The notes under the pieces: model-generated | The model's input: the letters and a program-made list of their open reading frames with translations, nothing else | What the model was told of the DNA's origin: nothing | Databases searched by the model: none | Made by a program: the position numbers and the translations under genes | Shown here: one piece after another, positions 18,790 to 26,599 of the stretch | How positions within the stretch are numbered: position 1 is the stretch's first letter | Layout: each line of letters opens with the position of its first letter | Source: Pedobacter sandarakinus | GTDB taxonomy: Bacteria; Bacteroidota; Bacteroidia; Sphingobacteriales; Sphingobacteriaceae | Reading direction: 5' to 3' | NCBI RefSeq assembly: GCF_026240095.1 | Contig: NZ_JAPIVG010000005.1 | Location: forward strand, 1 to 64,000 | Length of the DNA stretch: 64,000 nt

Positions 18790-19776
18790 TTAAACCAAAG
18801 ATATAACTGCCCATAATGCAGCACTTGAAATTACTATCCATAAAATTACGCCTTGTAACAGTGGCATTATCCCCACTGCTTTCAAGATAGTAAATGAGAG
18901 TCCGCTTCCTATCAGGAACAAGGTTAAAGTTAAGCCTGCTTTTGCTAATGCTACAAAGTAGGGCGCAAAAGGCTTAATAAAAGGTAAGTAGGTGTTGGCG
19001 ATCATTGCCAGGATAAATAGCCCTATAAAATAGGGTATACTAACTTTGCTATTGTTGCTTTTGAACAGGAAAGATGTACCAAACGCTACGGGAACAATCC
19101 ATAGTGCTCTGGCTAACTTAACAGTTGTGGCTATCTGTAGTGCTTGTTCACCATATTTACTGGCTGCCCCAACAACAGAACTGGTATCGTGAATAGCAAT
19201 GGCACACCACATACCAAATTGTGACTGTGACAAGTTAAGCGCATGTCCGATAGCGGGGAAAAGAAATAAGGCCACCGAGTTGAGTATAAAAACAGTACCC
19301 ATTGCAACGGAGATCTGTTTTTCTTCTGCGTTCATTACAGGCGACAATGCAGCAATAGCACTTCCACCACAGATCGCCGTTCCAGCTGATATCAAAAAAG
19401 ATGTTTTACGTTCTATTTTAAATACTTTTCCCAGGATAAAACCAATGATAAGCACTCCGAAAATAGAAACTACGGTAAACAGTACGCCTTCTTTTCCTGC
19501 TTTCATTGCACTGAATACATTCATTCCAAATCCTAGCCCGACAACAGAAATTTTTAGCAGCAGGTTTGTGGCCTTGTGATTTAAATGCAGATAGGGATGT
19601 TCCATTAGTTGCGCCAATACTAATCCTAGCAATAAGGCTAAAGGAGGCGACATAAATGGAAAGAGGCACAGCAAAACTGCCAGGATGAAGATAATTTTAC
19701 GGGTGTTTAAATTTAAGTTTAGCAGGTTACCCGCCTTTATTTTAGAAGAATTTGAATTGTCTTTGATTTGTGTCAT
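18790..19776 (-). CDS. YeiH family putative sulfate/sulfite exporter (UPF0324)
   Basis: The 328-residue polytopic membrane protein has about ten helices. The family signatures are recognisable: the GTAICGGSAIAALSPVM motif near residues 132-148 and WCAIAIHDTSSVVGAASKYG near 189-208. YeiH proteins are annotated as putative sulfate exporters. In E. coli the neighbouring LysR regulator YeiE responds to sulfite, which matches the LysR gene at the other end of this leftward cluster. It is separated from the upstream solute-binding protein gene by 117 bases holding a strong hairpin and a possible own promoter. Confidence 0.88.
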   Translation of the reverse strand: MTQIKDNSNSSKIKAGNLLNLNLNTRKIIFILAVLLCLFPFMSPPLALLLGLVLAQLMEHPYLHLNHKATNLLLKISVVGLGFGMNVFSAMKAGKEGVLFTVVSIFGVLIIGFILGKVFKIERKTSFLISAGTAICGGSAIAALSPVMNAEEKQISVAMGTVFILNSVALFLFPAIGHALNLSQSQFGMWCAIAIHDTSSVVGAASKYGEQALQIATTVKLARALWIVPVAFGTSFLFKSNNSKVSIPYFIGLFILAMIANTYLPFIKPFAPYFVALAKAGLTLTLFLIGSGLSFTILKAVGIMPLLQGVILWIVISSAALWAVISLV

Positions 19777-19840
19777 AATTTTGATTGTCTTTATTTTCTA
19801 ATTCAAAGATCCATAACTAATAAACCCCGATCAAATCATT

Positions 19841-19883
19841 AAAACTTATCTTCCATAACTTCATGTTATAGAAGATAAGTTTT
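19841..19883 (-). promoter_or_regulatory. Long hairpin with embedded ATAAC-N5-GTTAT box upstream of yeiH
   Basis: AAAACTTATCTTC (19841-19853) pairs with GAAGATAAGTTTT (19871-19883). The inner ATAAC (19855-19859) pairs with GTTAT (19865-19869) around TTCAT, with a single mismatch between the two stems. It can act as an intrinsic terminator for the solute-binding gene. The inner 15 bp also has the T-N11-A form of a LysR box and matches the box upstream of the tsdA-like gene. A -7-like element (minus strand GATCTTTG, 19804-19811) lies 54.5 bp from its centre. Confidence 0.6.
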
Positions 19884-19893
19884 TAGACATTAT

Positions 19894-20643
19894 TTATTCC
19901 CAACCCCATTTTTTGAAAATGAGATGTCCTTTATCGGATTGCATAAACTTGATAAAATCCTCAGTTTCCGACTTATGCGTACCAGTGCTACCCCTCACTA
20001 CAGGTGTACCTCTATAGACTGTTTGTGTAACAGGAATCCTAACCATTGAGGTGAGGTCTGGTAAACGGTTATGCCAGGAGCCAAATGTTATCCAGGCATC
20101 ATATTGAGGATCATTTTTCCATGCAGCAATACCCAATGCCGAATTTGCAAATGTACCTGCTATACGCTGCTGTATGTTTGCAATCAGATCTTGTCGACCT
20201 GCCAAATCTTCCCAAAGCCCCATTTGCCCAGCCCCATTCACATCAAGAATTTTCACACCTGGTTTACAGAGATCGCCCAGATTTTTGATGTTTTTAGGAT
20301 TGCCGGGCCGTACCAGGATCGCTGCCGCACGTTTATATAACTCTGTCCGAGAGTTCGCCACTATCATGTTTGGGTGGTCAGACATGAATTTTGAAAGCAT
20401 GTATTCTGCTCCTCCAAAGAACAGATCTGCATGTTTCATTGCATCCGGCATCCATTCATTATCTGGCCCGGCAGTGACTTTAATTACGATATCATGCTGC
20501 TTTCCAAAAACCTTCGCACATTCATTGATCGGTCCGAGCGGCCCACCGGGACCATAGACATATAAAGTATCGTTTGGGATTTGTGCATTCCCAATGGTCA
20601 CTACAGCAACGACTGACAATATGGTTAAAAATATATTTTTCAT
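19894..20643 (-). CDS. AcfC-like periplasmic solute-binding protein
   Basis: The 249-residue protein has a signal peptide (MKNIFLTILSVVAVVTIGNA). The mature start LYVYGPGGPLGPINECAKVF and the segments DLFFGGAEYMLSKF and ILDVNGAGQMGLWEDLAG are characteristic of the AcfC / type 2 periplasmic binding protein group related to sulfate- and molybdate-binding proteins. No ABC permease or ATPase is present here, so it may be a receptor or scavenger rather than part of an importer (inference). It lies 11 bases downstream of a second binding protein in the same operon. Ligand unknown; an oxyanion is plausible. Confidence 0.8.
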   Translation of the reverse strand: MKNIFLTILSVVAVVTIGNAQIPNDTLYVYGPGGPLGPINECAKVFGKQHDIVIKVTAGPDNEWMPDAMKHADLFFGGAEYMLSKFMSDHPNMIVANSRTELYKRAAAILVRPGNPKNIKNLGDLCKPGVKILDVNGAGQMGLWEDLAGRQDLIANIQQRIAGTFANSALGIAAWKNDPQYDAWITFGSWHNRLPDLTSMVRIPVTQTVYRGTPVVRGSTGTHKSETEDFIKFMQSDKGHLIFKKWGWE

Positions 20644-20654
20644 TGTGTTTATGT

Positions 20655-21575
20655 TTAAGGTAAATCAAAACCAAACTTTTTGTAGATGGCAGCAGCCTGC
20701 GGACTGATCAAAAAATCCATAAAATCTTTTGCAGCGGCCGGATGTGGCGCATCTTTTAACTGTCCCGCTATATATTGCGCATGGATATTCTCTTTTTCAG
20801 GAATTTCAATGAGCTCAACAGGATGGCCAATCATTTTCTGATAGTAGGCCTCAGTATACCATACTGGAGCGGCGTCACTTTCGTTGTATAGGATCCTCAT
20901 TGGTGATTGGCGATGATGGATCATGGTAAGATAAGTAGTCTTATCTTTAACTTTATCTTCCATGATGGTAGATTTTAATGTTTCCCCTCCAGCTTTCACA
21001 TAGGCTTCTTCAATACGTTTACCGATCCCTTCATTCTCTGGATTGGGCATACTGATCCTCAGCTCTTTATTTGCTAAATCTTTGAGTGACTTCAATGCCT
21101 TCGGATTTCCCTTTTGGACCATGATTGCCAACCTGTTTCTAGCATATAAAGTCGTTTTGCTAAACCATTCAGGGGTCATGTCTATCCGGTTCTTACCAGC
21201 TGTATAAACATCCGGCTTTAAGGTAATTCTCATGTTGCCCACCACAATGCTACCGGTTTTTATTTGTTGGGCTAAAATGCCTGGGGGAAGCGTTTCGGCA
21301 AATACCCGCTGATAATGTGGATATGACTTTTTAAAGGCTGCAATTAATTCGTCAATGCACATAAACTGGTTACCGGCAAAGAAAACCACCAGTTGGGGAT
21401 CATTAATGTCTCCAAAAAGATCAGGCACATTGTCTACTCCAGGTACTGTGAACTGAACTTTACTTTCAGGTGGAGTATTCCAGGGCGGATCAAAGCGATG
21501 ATCCTGGGCCTTAACATTTCCACAAAGCAATAAAAATGCAACTGTGGCTAAAAAGGTGTGATTTATATATTTCAT
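20655..21575 (-). CDS. ModA-like periplasmic solute-binding protein
   Basis: The 306-residue protein has a signal peptide ending NVKAQ. It has the two-lobed type 2 periplasmic binding fold of the ModA/sulfate-binding type: LVVFFAGNQFMCIDELIAAF near the N-terminus, IMVQKGNPKALKSLKDL in the middle, and a C-terminal PHPAAAKDFMDFLISPQAAA segment that is typical of oxyanion-binding ModA relatives. No transporter partner is adjacent. Cotranscription with DsrE, a TsdA-like cytochrome and YeiH suggests a sulfur oxyanion ligand (inference). Confidence 0.8.
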   Translation of the reverse strand: MKYINHTFLATVAFLLLCGNVKAQDHRFDPPWNTPPESKVQFTVPGVDNVPDLFGDINDPQLVVFFAGNQFMCIDELIAAFKKSYPHYQRVFAETLPPGILAQQIKTGSIVVGNMRITLKPDVYTAGKNRIDMTPEWFSKTTLYARNRLAIMVQKGNPKALKSLKDLANKELRISMPNPENEGIGKRIEEAYVKAGGETLKSTIMEDKVKDKTTYLTMIHHRQSPMRILYNESDAAPVWYTEAYYQKMIGHPVELIEIPEKENIHAQYIAGQLKDAPHPAAAKDFMDFLISPQAAAIYKKFGFDLP

Positions 21576-21594
21576 GATTTTCTAATTATTTGGT

Positions 21595-22050
21595 TTAAGG
21601 ATGTACAACTGCCCATCCCTGATATTGACGGATGATGATTTCACCATTGCCGCTGGGTACATAACTGATAAAATCAAATAAGGTATTTTTTTCGATTTTC
21701 CTTTCTCTGACGGTATTTTCACATTGTGCAAGAATTACTCCTCTGGATTGCAGTTCTAACAATGTTTTTTCAAAAGATCCGTTCTTCTGGTAAACAGCTA
21801 CGCCATCTCCAAAGGCAATAAGTTCTGCATTGATTTTCCCTTTTAACCTGGGATCGTCGAGTGCATTTTTTAGGTTTCGAAGTGTTCCTGCAATCTTTTT
21901 CTCATCACCGTTATTGATTACATACAGTGCCTTATAATTTTTCAGGGTGGCTTTTGCCCCTGTAAAATTAGCAGGTGTAGCTTGGGCAAAAGTGGCCGAG
22001 GTTGCTGCGATCAGCAAAAATAATGTACAGATTAAGGTTATTTTTTTCAT
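21595..22050 (-). CDS. Secreted DsrE-family protein (copy 1)
   Basis: The 151-residue protein has a clear signal peptide (hydrophobic to about residue 22, ending TFAQA), unlike the cytoplasmic DsrE/TusD sulfur carriers. The DsrE fold is supported by YKALYVINNGDEKK, ELIAFGDGVAVYQK and the conserved Cys in GVILAQCENTVRERK (about residue 113), the likely persulfide-carrying residue. It follows the TsdA-like cytochrome gene by 19 bases. The same pair recurs at 39.2-40.7 kb, so secreted DsrE and the dihaem cytochrome form a module. Its biochemical role is not established. Confidence 0.87.
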   Translation of the reverse strand: MKKITLICTLFLLIAATSATFAQATPANFTGAKATLKNYKALYVINNGDEKKIAGTLRNLKNALDDPRLKGKINAELIAFGDGVAVYQKNGSFEKTLLELQSRGVILAQCENTVRERKIEKNTLFDFISYVPSGNGEIIIRQYQGWAVVHP

Positions 22051-22069
22051 GATTTTAGATTTTGATGAT

Positions 22070-23155
22070 TTATTTAGTTGTTAGTTTTACTTGTTTTTCG
22101 GAGGTTACAATTGGTGCAAATGGACCATACTTATGTTGATTTTCAGAAAATTTGTCGGCATATGGTCCGTATGGCGCATCAAAAGGTTTTTTTAACAAAT
22201 CAGGGTAATCTTTTCCCTGATCTTTATGTGGTCTTGGCTGTGAGTTCACAAAAGCAGCGAGATCCCAGGCCTCCTCATCACTTAACCGCGCATCTCCATA
22301 TCTGGCACCATATGGCATATTGTTCTTTACGAACCCCGCAAAGTTACTGAGTCTATACATCCCTGCGCCATCATTGTAGCTGTGTTTGCCCCATAATGGC
22401 GGATAAACATAAGTTAGTTTGTCTTCATCGAGTATTCCCTCACCATTTGCACCATGACAACTTTGACATTTACTGGTATATAAAATCGCTCCATGTTTGA
22501 CATTCGCTGCCCTATCCAGGAATTTTAATTTTTCGGTTCCCGTTCCAAACACTTTCTCCCCTTTTTTTACACCTGTTCCAAGCCATTTCATATAAGCCAG
22601 CATTGCCTGTATCTCTTTACTAGATTCGTCTGGTACTTTGCCTGCAAGACTTCGATTGAAGCACTCTGCAATACGTGCCGATGCAGGTTCAACCTTTCCT
22701 GATCTGCCACTCATTTTAGGAAAACTGGAAATAAAACCAGCATAATTATTTCCGAACAGTTTGGTTCCACCCTCGAGGTGACAATTCTGACAATTCATAC
22801 CATTTGTAATACGGGCTATGGATCCATTTGGCCCAAAATATTTGCTCGTATGTGCTATTAATTCTTTGCCATACCTGATCATCTGGCCGTACTTGGTGTC
22901 CGCCGGAATCGTATTTTCATCAGGCGCTTTCCAGGCATCAGCAGGTACAACCTGGCTTTTGACGTTAACAGCAGCTATACCGGTTTCCACATCCTGTTTG
23001 GTTTTTGCTGTCACTACATCTGGCTGCCCATTAAAAAATAAAGTGCAGATGAAAATGGTTCCACAAGCAACAAATAGAAACGCAATGATAGCCGTTGTCC
23101 TGGCTGTATATATAAGTGCTTGTCTGATTTCTTTTTCTGTTGATTCCTTATTCAT
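22070..23155 (-). CDS. TsdA-like membrane-anchored dihaem cytochrome c (copy 1)
   Basis: The 361-residue protein is called from the ATG at 23155; a frame from 23185 adds ten residues without support. An N-terminal helix anchors it (about residues 20-42). Two CxxCH haem sites are present (CQNCH and CQSCH, about 108 residues apart). Between them, RIAECFNRSLAGK carries a Cys at the position of the axial haem ligand of thiosulfate dehydrogenase TsdA. KNNMPYG and DEEAWDLAAFVNSQPRPH near the end are also TsdA-like. The probable reaction is thiosulfate oxidation to tetrathionate or the reverse at the periplasmic face. It heads an operon with DsrE, two binding proteins and perhaps yeiH, divergent from a LysR gene. 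Confidence 0.85.
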   Translation of the reverse strand: MNKESTEKEIRQALIYTARTTAIIAFLFVACGTIFICTLFFNGQPDVVTAKTKQDVETGIAAVNVKSQVVPADAWKAPDENTIPADTKYGQMIRYGKELIAHTSKYFGPNGSIARITNGMNCQNCHLEGGTKLFGNNYAGFISSFPKMSGRSGKVEPASARIAECFNRSLAGKVPDESSKEIQAMLAYMKWLGTGVKKGEKVFGTGTEKLKFLDRAANVKHGAILYTSKCQSCHGANGEGILDEDKLTYVYPPLWGKHSYNDGAGMYRLSNFAGFVKNNMPYGARYGDARLSDEEAWDLAAFVNSQPRPHKDQGKDYPDLLKKPFDAPYGPYADKFSENQHKYGPFAPIVTSEKQVKLTTK

Positions 23156-23215
23156 AACCAATATTTTTCTGTTACAAATGTGCATTTATTCTACTCATCA
23201 GAAAAAGCATAAAAA

Positions 23216-23240
23216 GTTATTGATGATAACGTAAGGTTAT
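23216..23240. promoter_or_regulatory. Alternating GTTAT/ATAAC half-sites between tsdA-like gene and lysR
   Basis: GTTAT (23216-23220), ATAAC (23226-23230) and GTTAT (23236-23240) are spaced by exactly 5 bases. The right pair forms ATAAC-N5-GTTAT, a T-N11-A palindrome. A -7-like element for the tsdA-like gene (minus strand CACATTTG, 23175-23182) is 54.5 bp from the palindrome centre, the same distance as for the box upstream of yeiH. This is a candidate LysR operator serving both divergent units. Confidence 0.6.
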
Positions 23241-23299
23241 GATGTCAGTACCCGTTGAAACAAATTGTTTGTATCTTAGGTTATCTACTAAAACCGTGT

Positions 23300-24199
23300 A
23301 TGATAGATTTCCGTTTGCAAGTATTTTATGCTGTCGCTAAAAGGCTGAATTTTACAAAGGCCTCGGCAGAGTTATTTATCAGTCAGCCTGCTGTAACCAA
23401 ACACATTAAAGAATTAGAGCAGGAGTTCAAAATGTCATTATTTGAACGCAGTGGAAACAAAAAAATCAGCCTCACCCCAGCCGGCGAATTATTGTTGCAT
23501 TACGCAGAACAGATTTTTGGAACTTACCGGGAACTGGAATATGATATGAATCTACTTACTAAACAGCATAAAGGAATATTGAGGATTGGTGCCAGCAGTA
23601 CTGTGGCACAATATATCATTCCACCTGTATTGGCACAGTTTCACAATAAGTTTAAGGATATACAAATTCAACTGGTTACCGGAAACACAGAAGATGTAGA
23701 GCAGCGTTTGATTGCTAAGGAAATAGATTTTGGAATCATTGAAGGCATCTCCCGGAACCCACAGATTAAATACGAACAATATCTAAAAGACGAGCTGGTG
23801 CTGGTGTGTTCTGGTCACAATTATGCCATGAAAAAGGAAATGATCAAACCGAATGAGTTGAAGGATTATGATTTATTACTTCGTGAACCTGGTTCTGGTA
23901 CACTAGATGTTATTGCATATGCTTTAAAAGCACACCAGATAAAGGTGGGGGACTTAAATATAGAAATGCAGTTAGGTAGTACCGAAAGCATTAAATCCTA
24001 TTTGATTCACAGCAAATGCCTGGCTTTTTTATCTATCCACTCCATATTGAAAGAGCTCAAGAATAATGAATGCCGCATCATAGATATCAAGGATATGGTT
24101 ATCGAAAGGCCGTTTCATTTCATTCAGCTTCATGGTCAGCAGGACGCTCTGGCGGAACTATTTATGCGCTTCGCTAAAAGCTACAACTATAATGTATAG
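23300..24199 (+). CDS. LysR-type transcriptional regulator (CysB/YeiE-like)
   Basis: The 299-residue protein is called from ATG 23300 (MIDFRLQVFYAVAKR), where LysR homology begins; an upstream start at 23255 would add 15 residues. The winged helix-turn-helix covers residues 1-60 (FTKASAELFISQPAVTKHIK), followed by a LysR substrate-binding domain (LRIGASSTVAQYIIPPVLAQ at about 93-112). It is divergent from the tsdA/dsrE/binding-protein operon and probably regulates it and yeiH. In E. coli the LysR protein next to yeiH responds to sulfite; a sulfur-oxyanion effector here is inference. The last 8 bases overlap the next gene. Confidence 0.9.
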   Translation: MIDFRLQVFYAVAKRLNFTKASAELFISQPAVTKHIKELEQEFKMSLFERSGNKKISLTPAGELLLHYAEQIFGTYRELEYDMNLLTKQHKGILRIGASSTVAQYIIPPVLAQFHNKFKDIQIQLVTGNTEDVEQRLIAKEIDFGIIEGISRNPQIKYEQYLKDELVLVCSGHNYAMKKEMIKPNELKDYDLLLREPGSGTLDVIAYALKAHQIKVGDLNIEMQLGSTESIKSYLIHSKCLAFLSIHSILKELKNNECRIIDIKDMVIERPFHFIQLHGQQDALAELFMRFAKSYNYNV

Positions 24200-24698
24200 T
24201 GTTACCGAAATTTCGAGGCAATATCAGCCAGCTAAAGTGCTGCTGCTCTTTGTTTCTGAAGCTCCTGGAGGTGACGATAAACATTTTTACCTGGGAAATA
24301 CTAATCTGTTTCGAACAATTTATCTTGCATTTAGTGAGGTATTTGGCGATTTTAAATCTGTAGAAGATTTTTTGCAGTTCTTTAAAGGCACGGGATGCTT
24401 TTTGGAACATCTAACTTGTACACCTATTGATAAATCGTCAGTTAAAATCAGAAAAAACCAGAGGCAGGGGGGAATAGAGCAATTAGCTCATAAAATCAGA
24501 ACATATCAACCCCGATTAATCATGATCCTAATGAAAAGCATTGAACAAGAGGTTAAAGAATCTATTGACCTATCAGGCTTATCGTTTATCGAAGAAATTG
24601 CAGTTACCTGCTATCCTGCCGGCACTGAATCAAACAGGCTTACTTGCATCCGGGATACCAGGGTTATCATCTCCAAACTGGCATCGATATTGACATAA
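24192..24698 (+). CDS. Hypothetical protein coupled to the LysR gene
   Basis: The 168-residue protein is called from ATG 24192, overlapping the lysR stop by 8 bases; a longer frame from 24132 lies inside lysR. It is a soluble alpha/beta-looking protein with LLLFVSEAPGGDDKHFYLGN near the N-terminus and CFLEHLTCTPIDKS in the middle. The arrangement is loosely reminiscent of uracil-DNA-glycosylase-superfamily proteins of unknown function, but the identity is not secure. Translational coupling implies co-expression with the regulator. Confidence 0.65.
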   Translation: MYSVTEISRQYQPAKVLLLFVSEAPGGDDKHFYLGNTNLFRTIYLAFSEVFGDFKSVEDFLQFFKGTGCFLEHLTCTPIDKSSVKIRKNQRQGGIEQLAHKIRTYQPRLIMILMKSIEQEVKESIDLSGLSFIEEIAVTCYPAGTESNRLTCIRDTRVIISKLASILT

Positions 24699-24738
24699 CA
24701 TGCAAATATATTGCTGTAATATACCGATACAGAACAAG

Positions 24739-25128
24739 ATGAAAATTCAAGATCAGGAAAACACCAAACAGCATGCAGGAGACCATTTGGCTAATGAAAG
24801 AACATTTTTGGCCTGGATCAGAACCAGTATTGGTATCATGGGATTTGGCTTCGTGGTGATGAAATTCTCGCTATTTATCAAGCAGATCAGTGCCGCACTG
24901 GGGAGTAAAGTGCCCCTGCACCAAACCGGAGATTCCCGCATTATCGGGATTTTTCTAGTTGCCCTGGGAGCAATTACTATCATTTGTTCTTACTTAAGAT
25001 ATAATTCAACGAAAGAACAATTGAATCAGGGGGTGTATTACCATTCAACACTTTTTGTTAAAGTTTTAACCGCTTTAGTTTTCATAGCTAGTATACTTTT
25101 ACTGCTCTACCTTATTAAAACAACATAG
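24739..25128 (+). CDS. DUF202 (YidH-like) membrane protein (copy 1)
   Basis: The 129-residue protein is called from ATG 24739, because DUF202 homology starts just after it; a frame from 24700 adds 13 residues. The signature HLANERTFLAWIRTSIGIMG lies at about residues 14-33, followed by three hydrophobic helices. A paralogue of identical length lies at 38439-38828, with near-identical core sequence (FGFVVMKFSLFIKQI versus FGFVVVKFSLFIKQI). Function of the family is unknown. Confidence 0.88.
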   Translation: MKIQDQENTKQHAGDHLANERTFLAWIRTSIGIMGFGFVVMKFSLFIKQISAALGSKVPLHQTGDSRIIGIFLVALGAITIICSYLRYNSTKEQLNQGVYYHSTLFVKVLTALVFIASILLLLYLIKTT

Positions 25129-25288
25129 GCAGTTAAATCATCTGTACTTGATGCTTTAGAAAAGAGAGGAAGGAAAGCGGTCGATATAGCGTTGCTTTTT
25201 GATATAAATTGCTGATTGCATTGGTCAAGGATCTTATAAAAATTTCACCTCTTTATGATAATCCACAGGAACAGGATAAGTCAATATT

Positions 25289-26581
25289 TTATGTTCCCGT
25301 AAATATTTTGGGTACCGCAATACGCTGTGAAGAATATATACCTGAATGGCCACTGAAAAAATAGGCTGTAAAACAGGCTACCGCAAAAAACATGGTGTAT
25401 TCACTACCAAAAAGTTCTATACCCATAATCGTACAGGCAAGGGGTGTATTCGTTGCACCAGCAAAAACAGCAATAAATCCAAGGGCAGCAAACAAACTAA
25501 CTGGAGCATTTAATAAGGTCGAAAGTGCATTGCCTAATGTTGCGCCAATATAAAACAAAGGCGTTACCTCACCACCTTTAAATCCAGTTCCTAATGTTAA
25601 AGTTGTGTAAATGGTCTTCCATAACCAGCTCCAAGTATCTGCTCCACCAGGCTGAAAAGCAGAGGGAATTGTAACGGCTCCTTGGTATTCGCTATCCACG
25701 CCCAAACTTAAGTAATCCGGTTTCCCGATGGCGTAAGTCAAGCCTATAATAATCAGACCACCGATAACAGGAATAAGCCACTGGATCTTACATACTTTAG
25801 AAAAAAAGGCCTTGATCTCATGCACCATTACAGCAAACAGGTAGCTGGCCAGACCAAACAATGTGGATGCTAGAATAACCTTACTAAGCAGGAGTAGGTT
25901 TACCGGCAGGTATTCAGATAGAAAGTAGGCACTTTTCTCTATGTGATCGATGTGATAAGCGGTATGATGGATGCCCCAGGCAGAGACAGTAAGATCACCA
26001 AGCACGCTGGCAATTAATGCGGGAAGTAAAGCCTTGTACTCTATTCTTCCAATGGCCAGAACTTCCATTGCAAATATGGCACCGGTGAGCGGTGTTCCGA
26101 ACACCGCCCCAAACCCGGCTGCAATTCCCGCGGTAAGGAGCATCTTGGTGTCTACCTCATTTAGCTTAAACCAGCGGCTAAACATTCCTGCGATGCTTCC
26201 TCCGATTTGTACCGCGGTTCCCTCTCTTCCAGCCGATCCGCCAAACAAATGGGTAATCACTGTAGTTATTAAGATTACTGGCGCCATCTGCCTGGGCACT
26301 CCACCACCCGGCCTATGGATTTCATCCATGATCAGGTTATTTCCTTTTTCTGAGGACCTACCAACTGACTGATAAATCAGGTGGATCACAATACCTGCTA
26401 AAGGTAGCAGAAAAATGAGACAGGTATGCTGAAAGCGAAAGTGAATGGCCCAGCCTAGCAGCCAAAGGAACAAGGCAACCATACTTCCTATTGCAATGGC
26501 AACAGGAAGTATAAGCAGCGTCCATCGAACCGCATATTTAAAAACCGAAAGGTGTTCAAATAAAAATTTATTATGTTTCAT
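25289..26581 (-). CDS. CLC-F type fluoride/proton antiporter
   Basis: The 430-residue CLC membrane protein carries the fluoride-branch signatures rather than those of chloride CLCs: GNNLI at residues 80-84 (instead of GSGIP), GREGT at 118-122, and GFKGGEVTP at about 333-341 (instead of GxFxP). These residues define the CLC-F (eriC-F) group, which expels fluoride in exchange for protons. It follows eno by 18 bases and is the last gene of an operon preceded by a fluoride riboswitch. Enolase is a classic fluoride-inhibited enzyme, so context and motifs agree. A generic chloride-channel label would miss the specificity. Confidence 0.92.
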   Translation of the reverse strand: MKHNKFLFEHLSVFKYAVRWTLLILPVAIAIGSMVALFLWLLGWAIHFRFQHTCLIFLLPLAGIVIHLIYQSVGRSSEKGNNLIMDEIHRPGGGVPRQMAPVILITTVITHLFGGSAGREGTAVQIGGSIAGMFSRWFKLNEVDTKMLLTAGIAAGFGAVFGTPLTGAIFAMEVLAIGRIEYKALLPALIASVLGDLTVSAWGIHHTAYHIDHIEKSAYFLSEYLPVNLLLLSKVILASTLFGLASYLFAVMVHEIKAFFSKVCKIQWLIPVIGGLIIIGLTYAIGKPDYLSLGVDSEYQGAVTIPSAFQPGGADTWSWLWKTIYTTLTLGTGFKGGEVTPLFYIGATLGNALSTLLNAPVSLFAALGFIAVFAGATNTPLACTIMGIELFGSEYTMFFAVACFTAYFFSGHSGIYSSQRIAVPKIFTGT

Positions 26582-26599
26582 TGTAGGTTAGCGGCTGAT

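Noticed and set aside
25289..26581. Chloride channel annotation
   Set aside because: The residues GNNLI, GREGT and GFKGGEVTP are those of the fluoride branch, and the operon has a fluoride riboswitch and eno.
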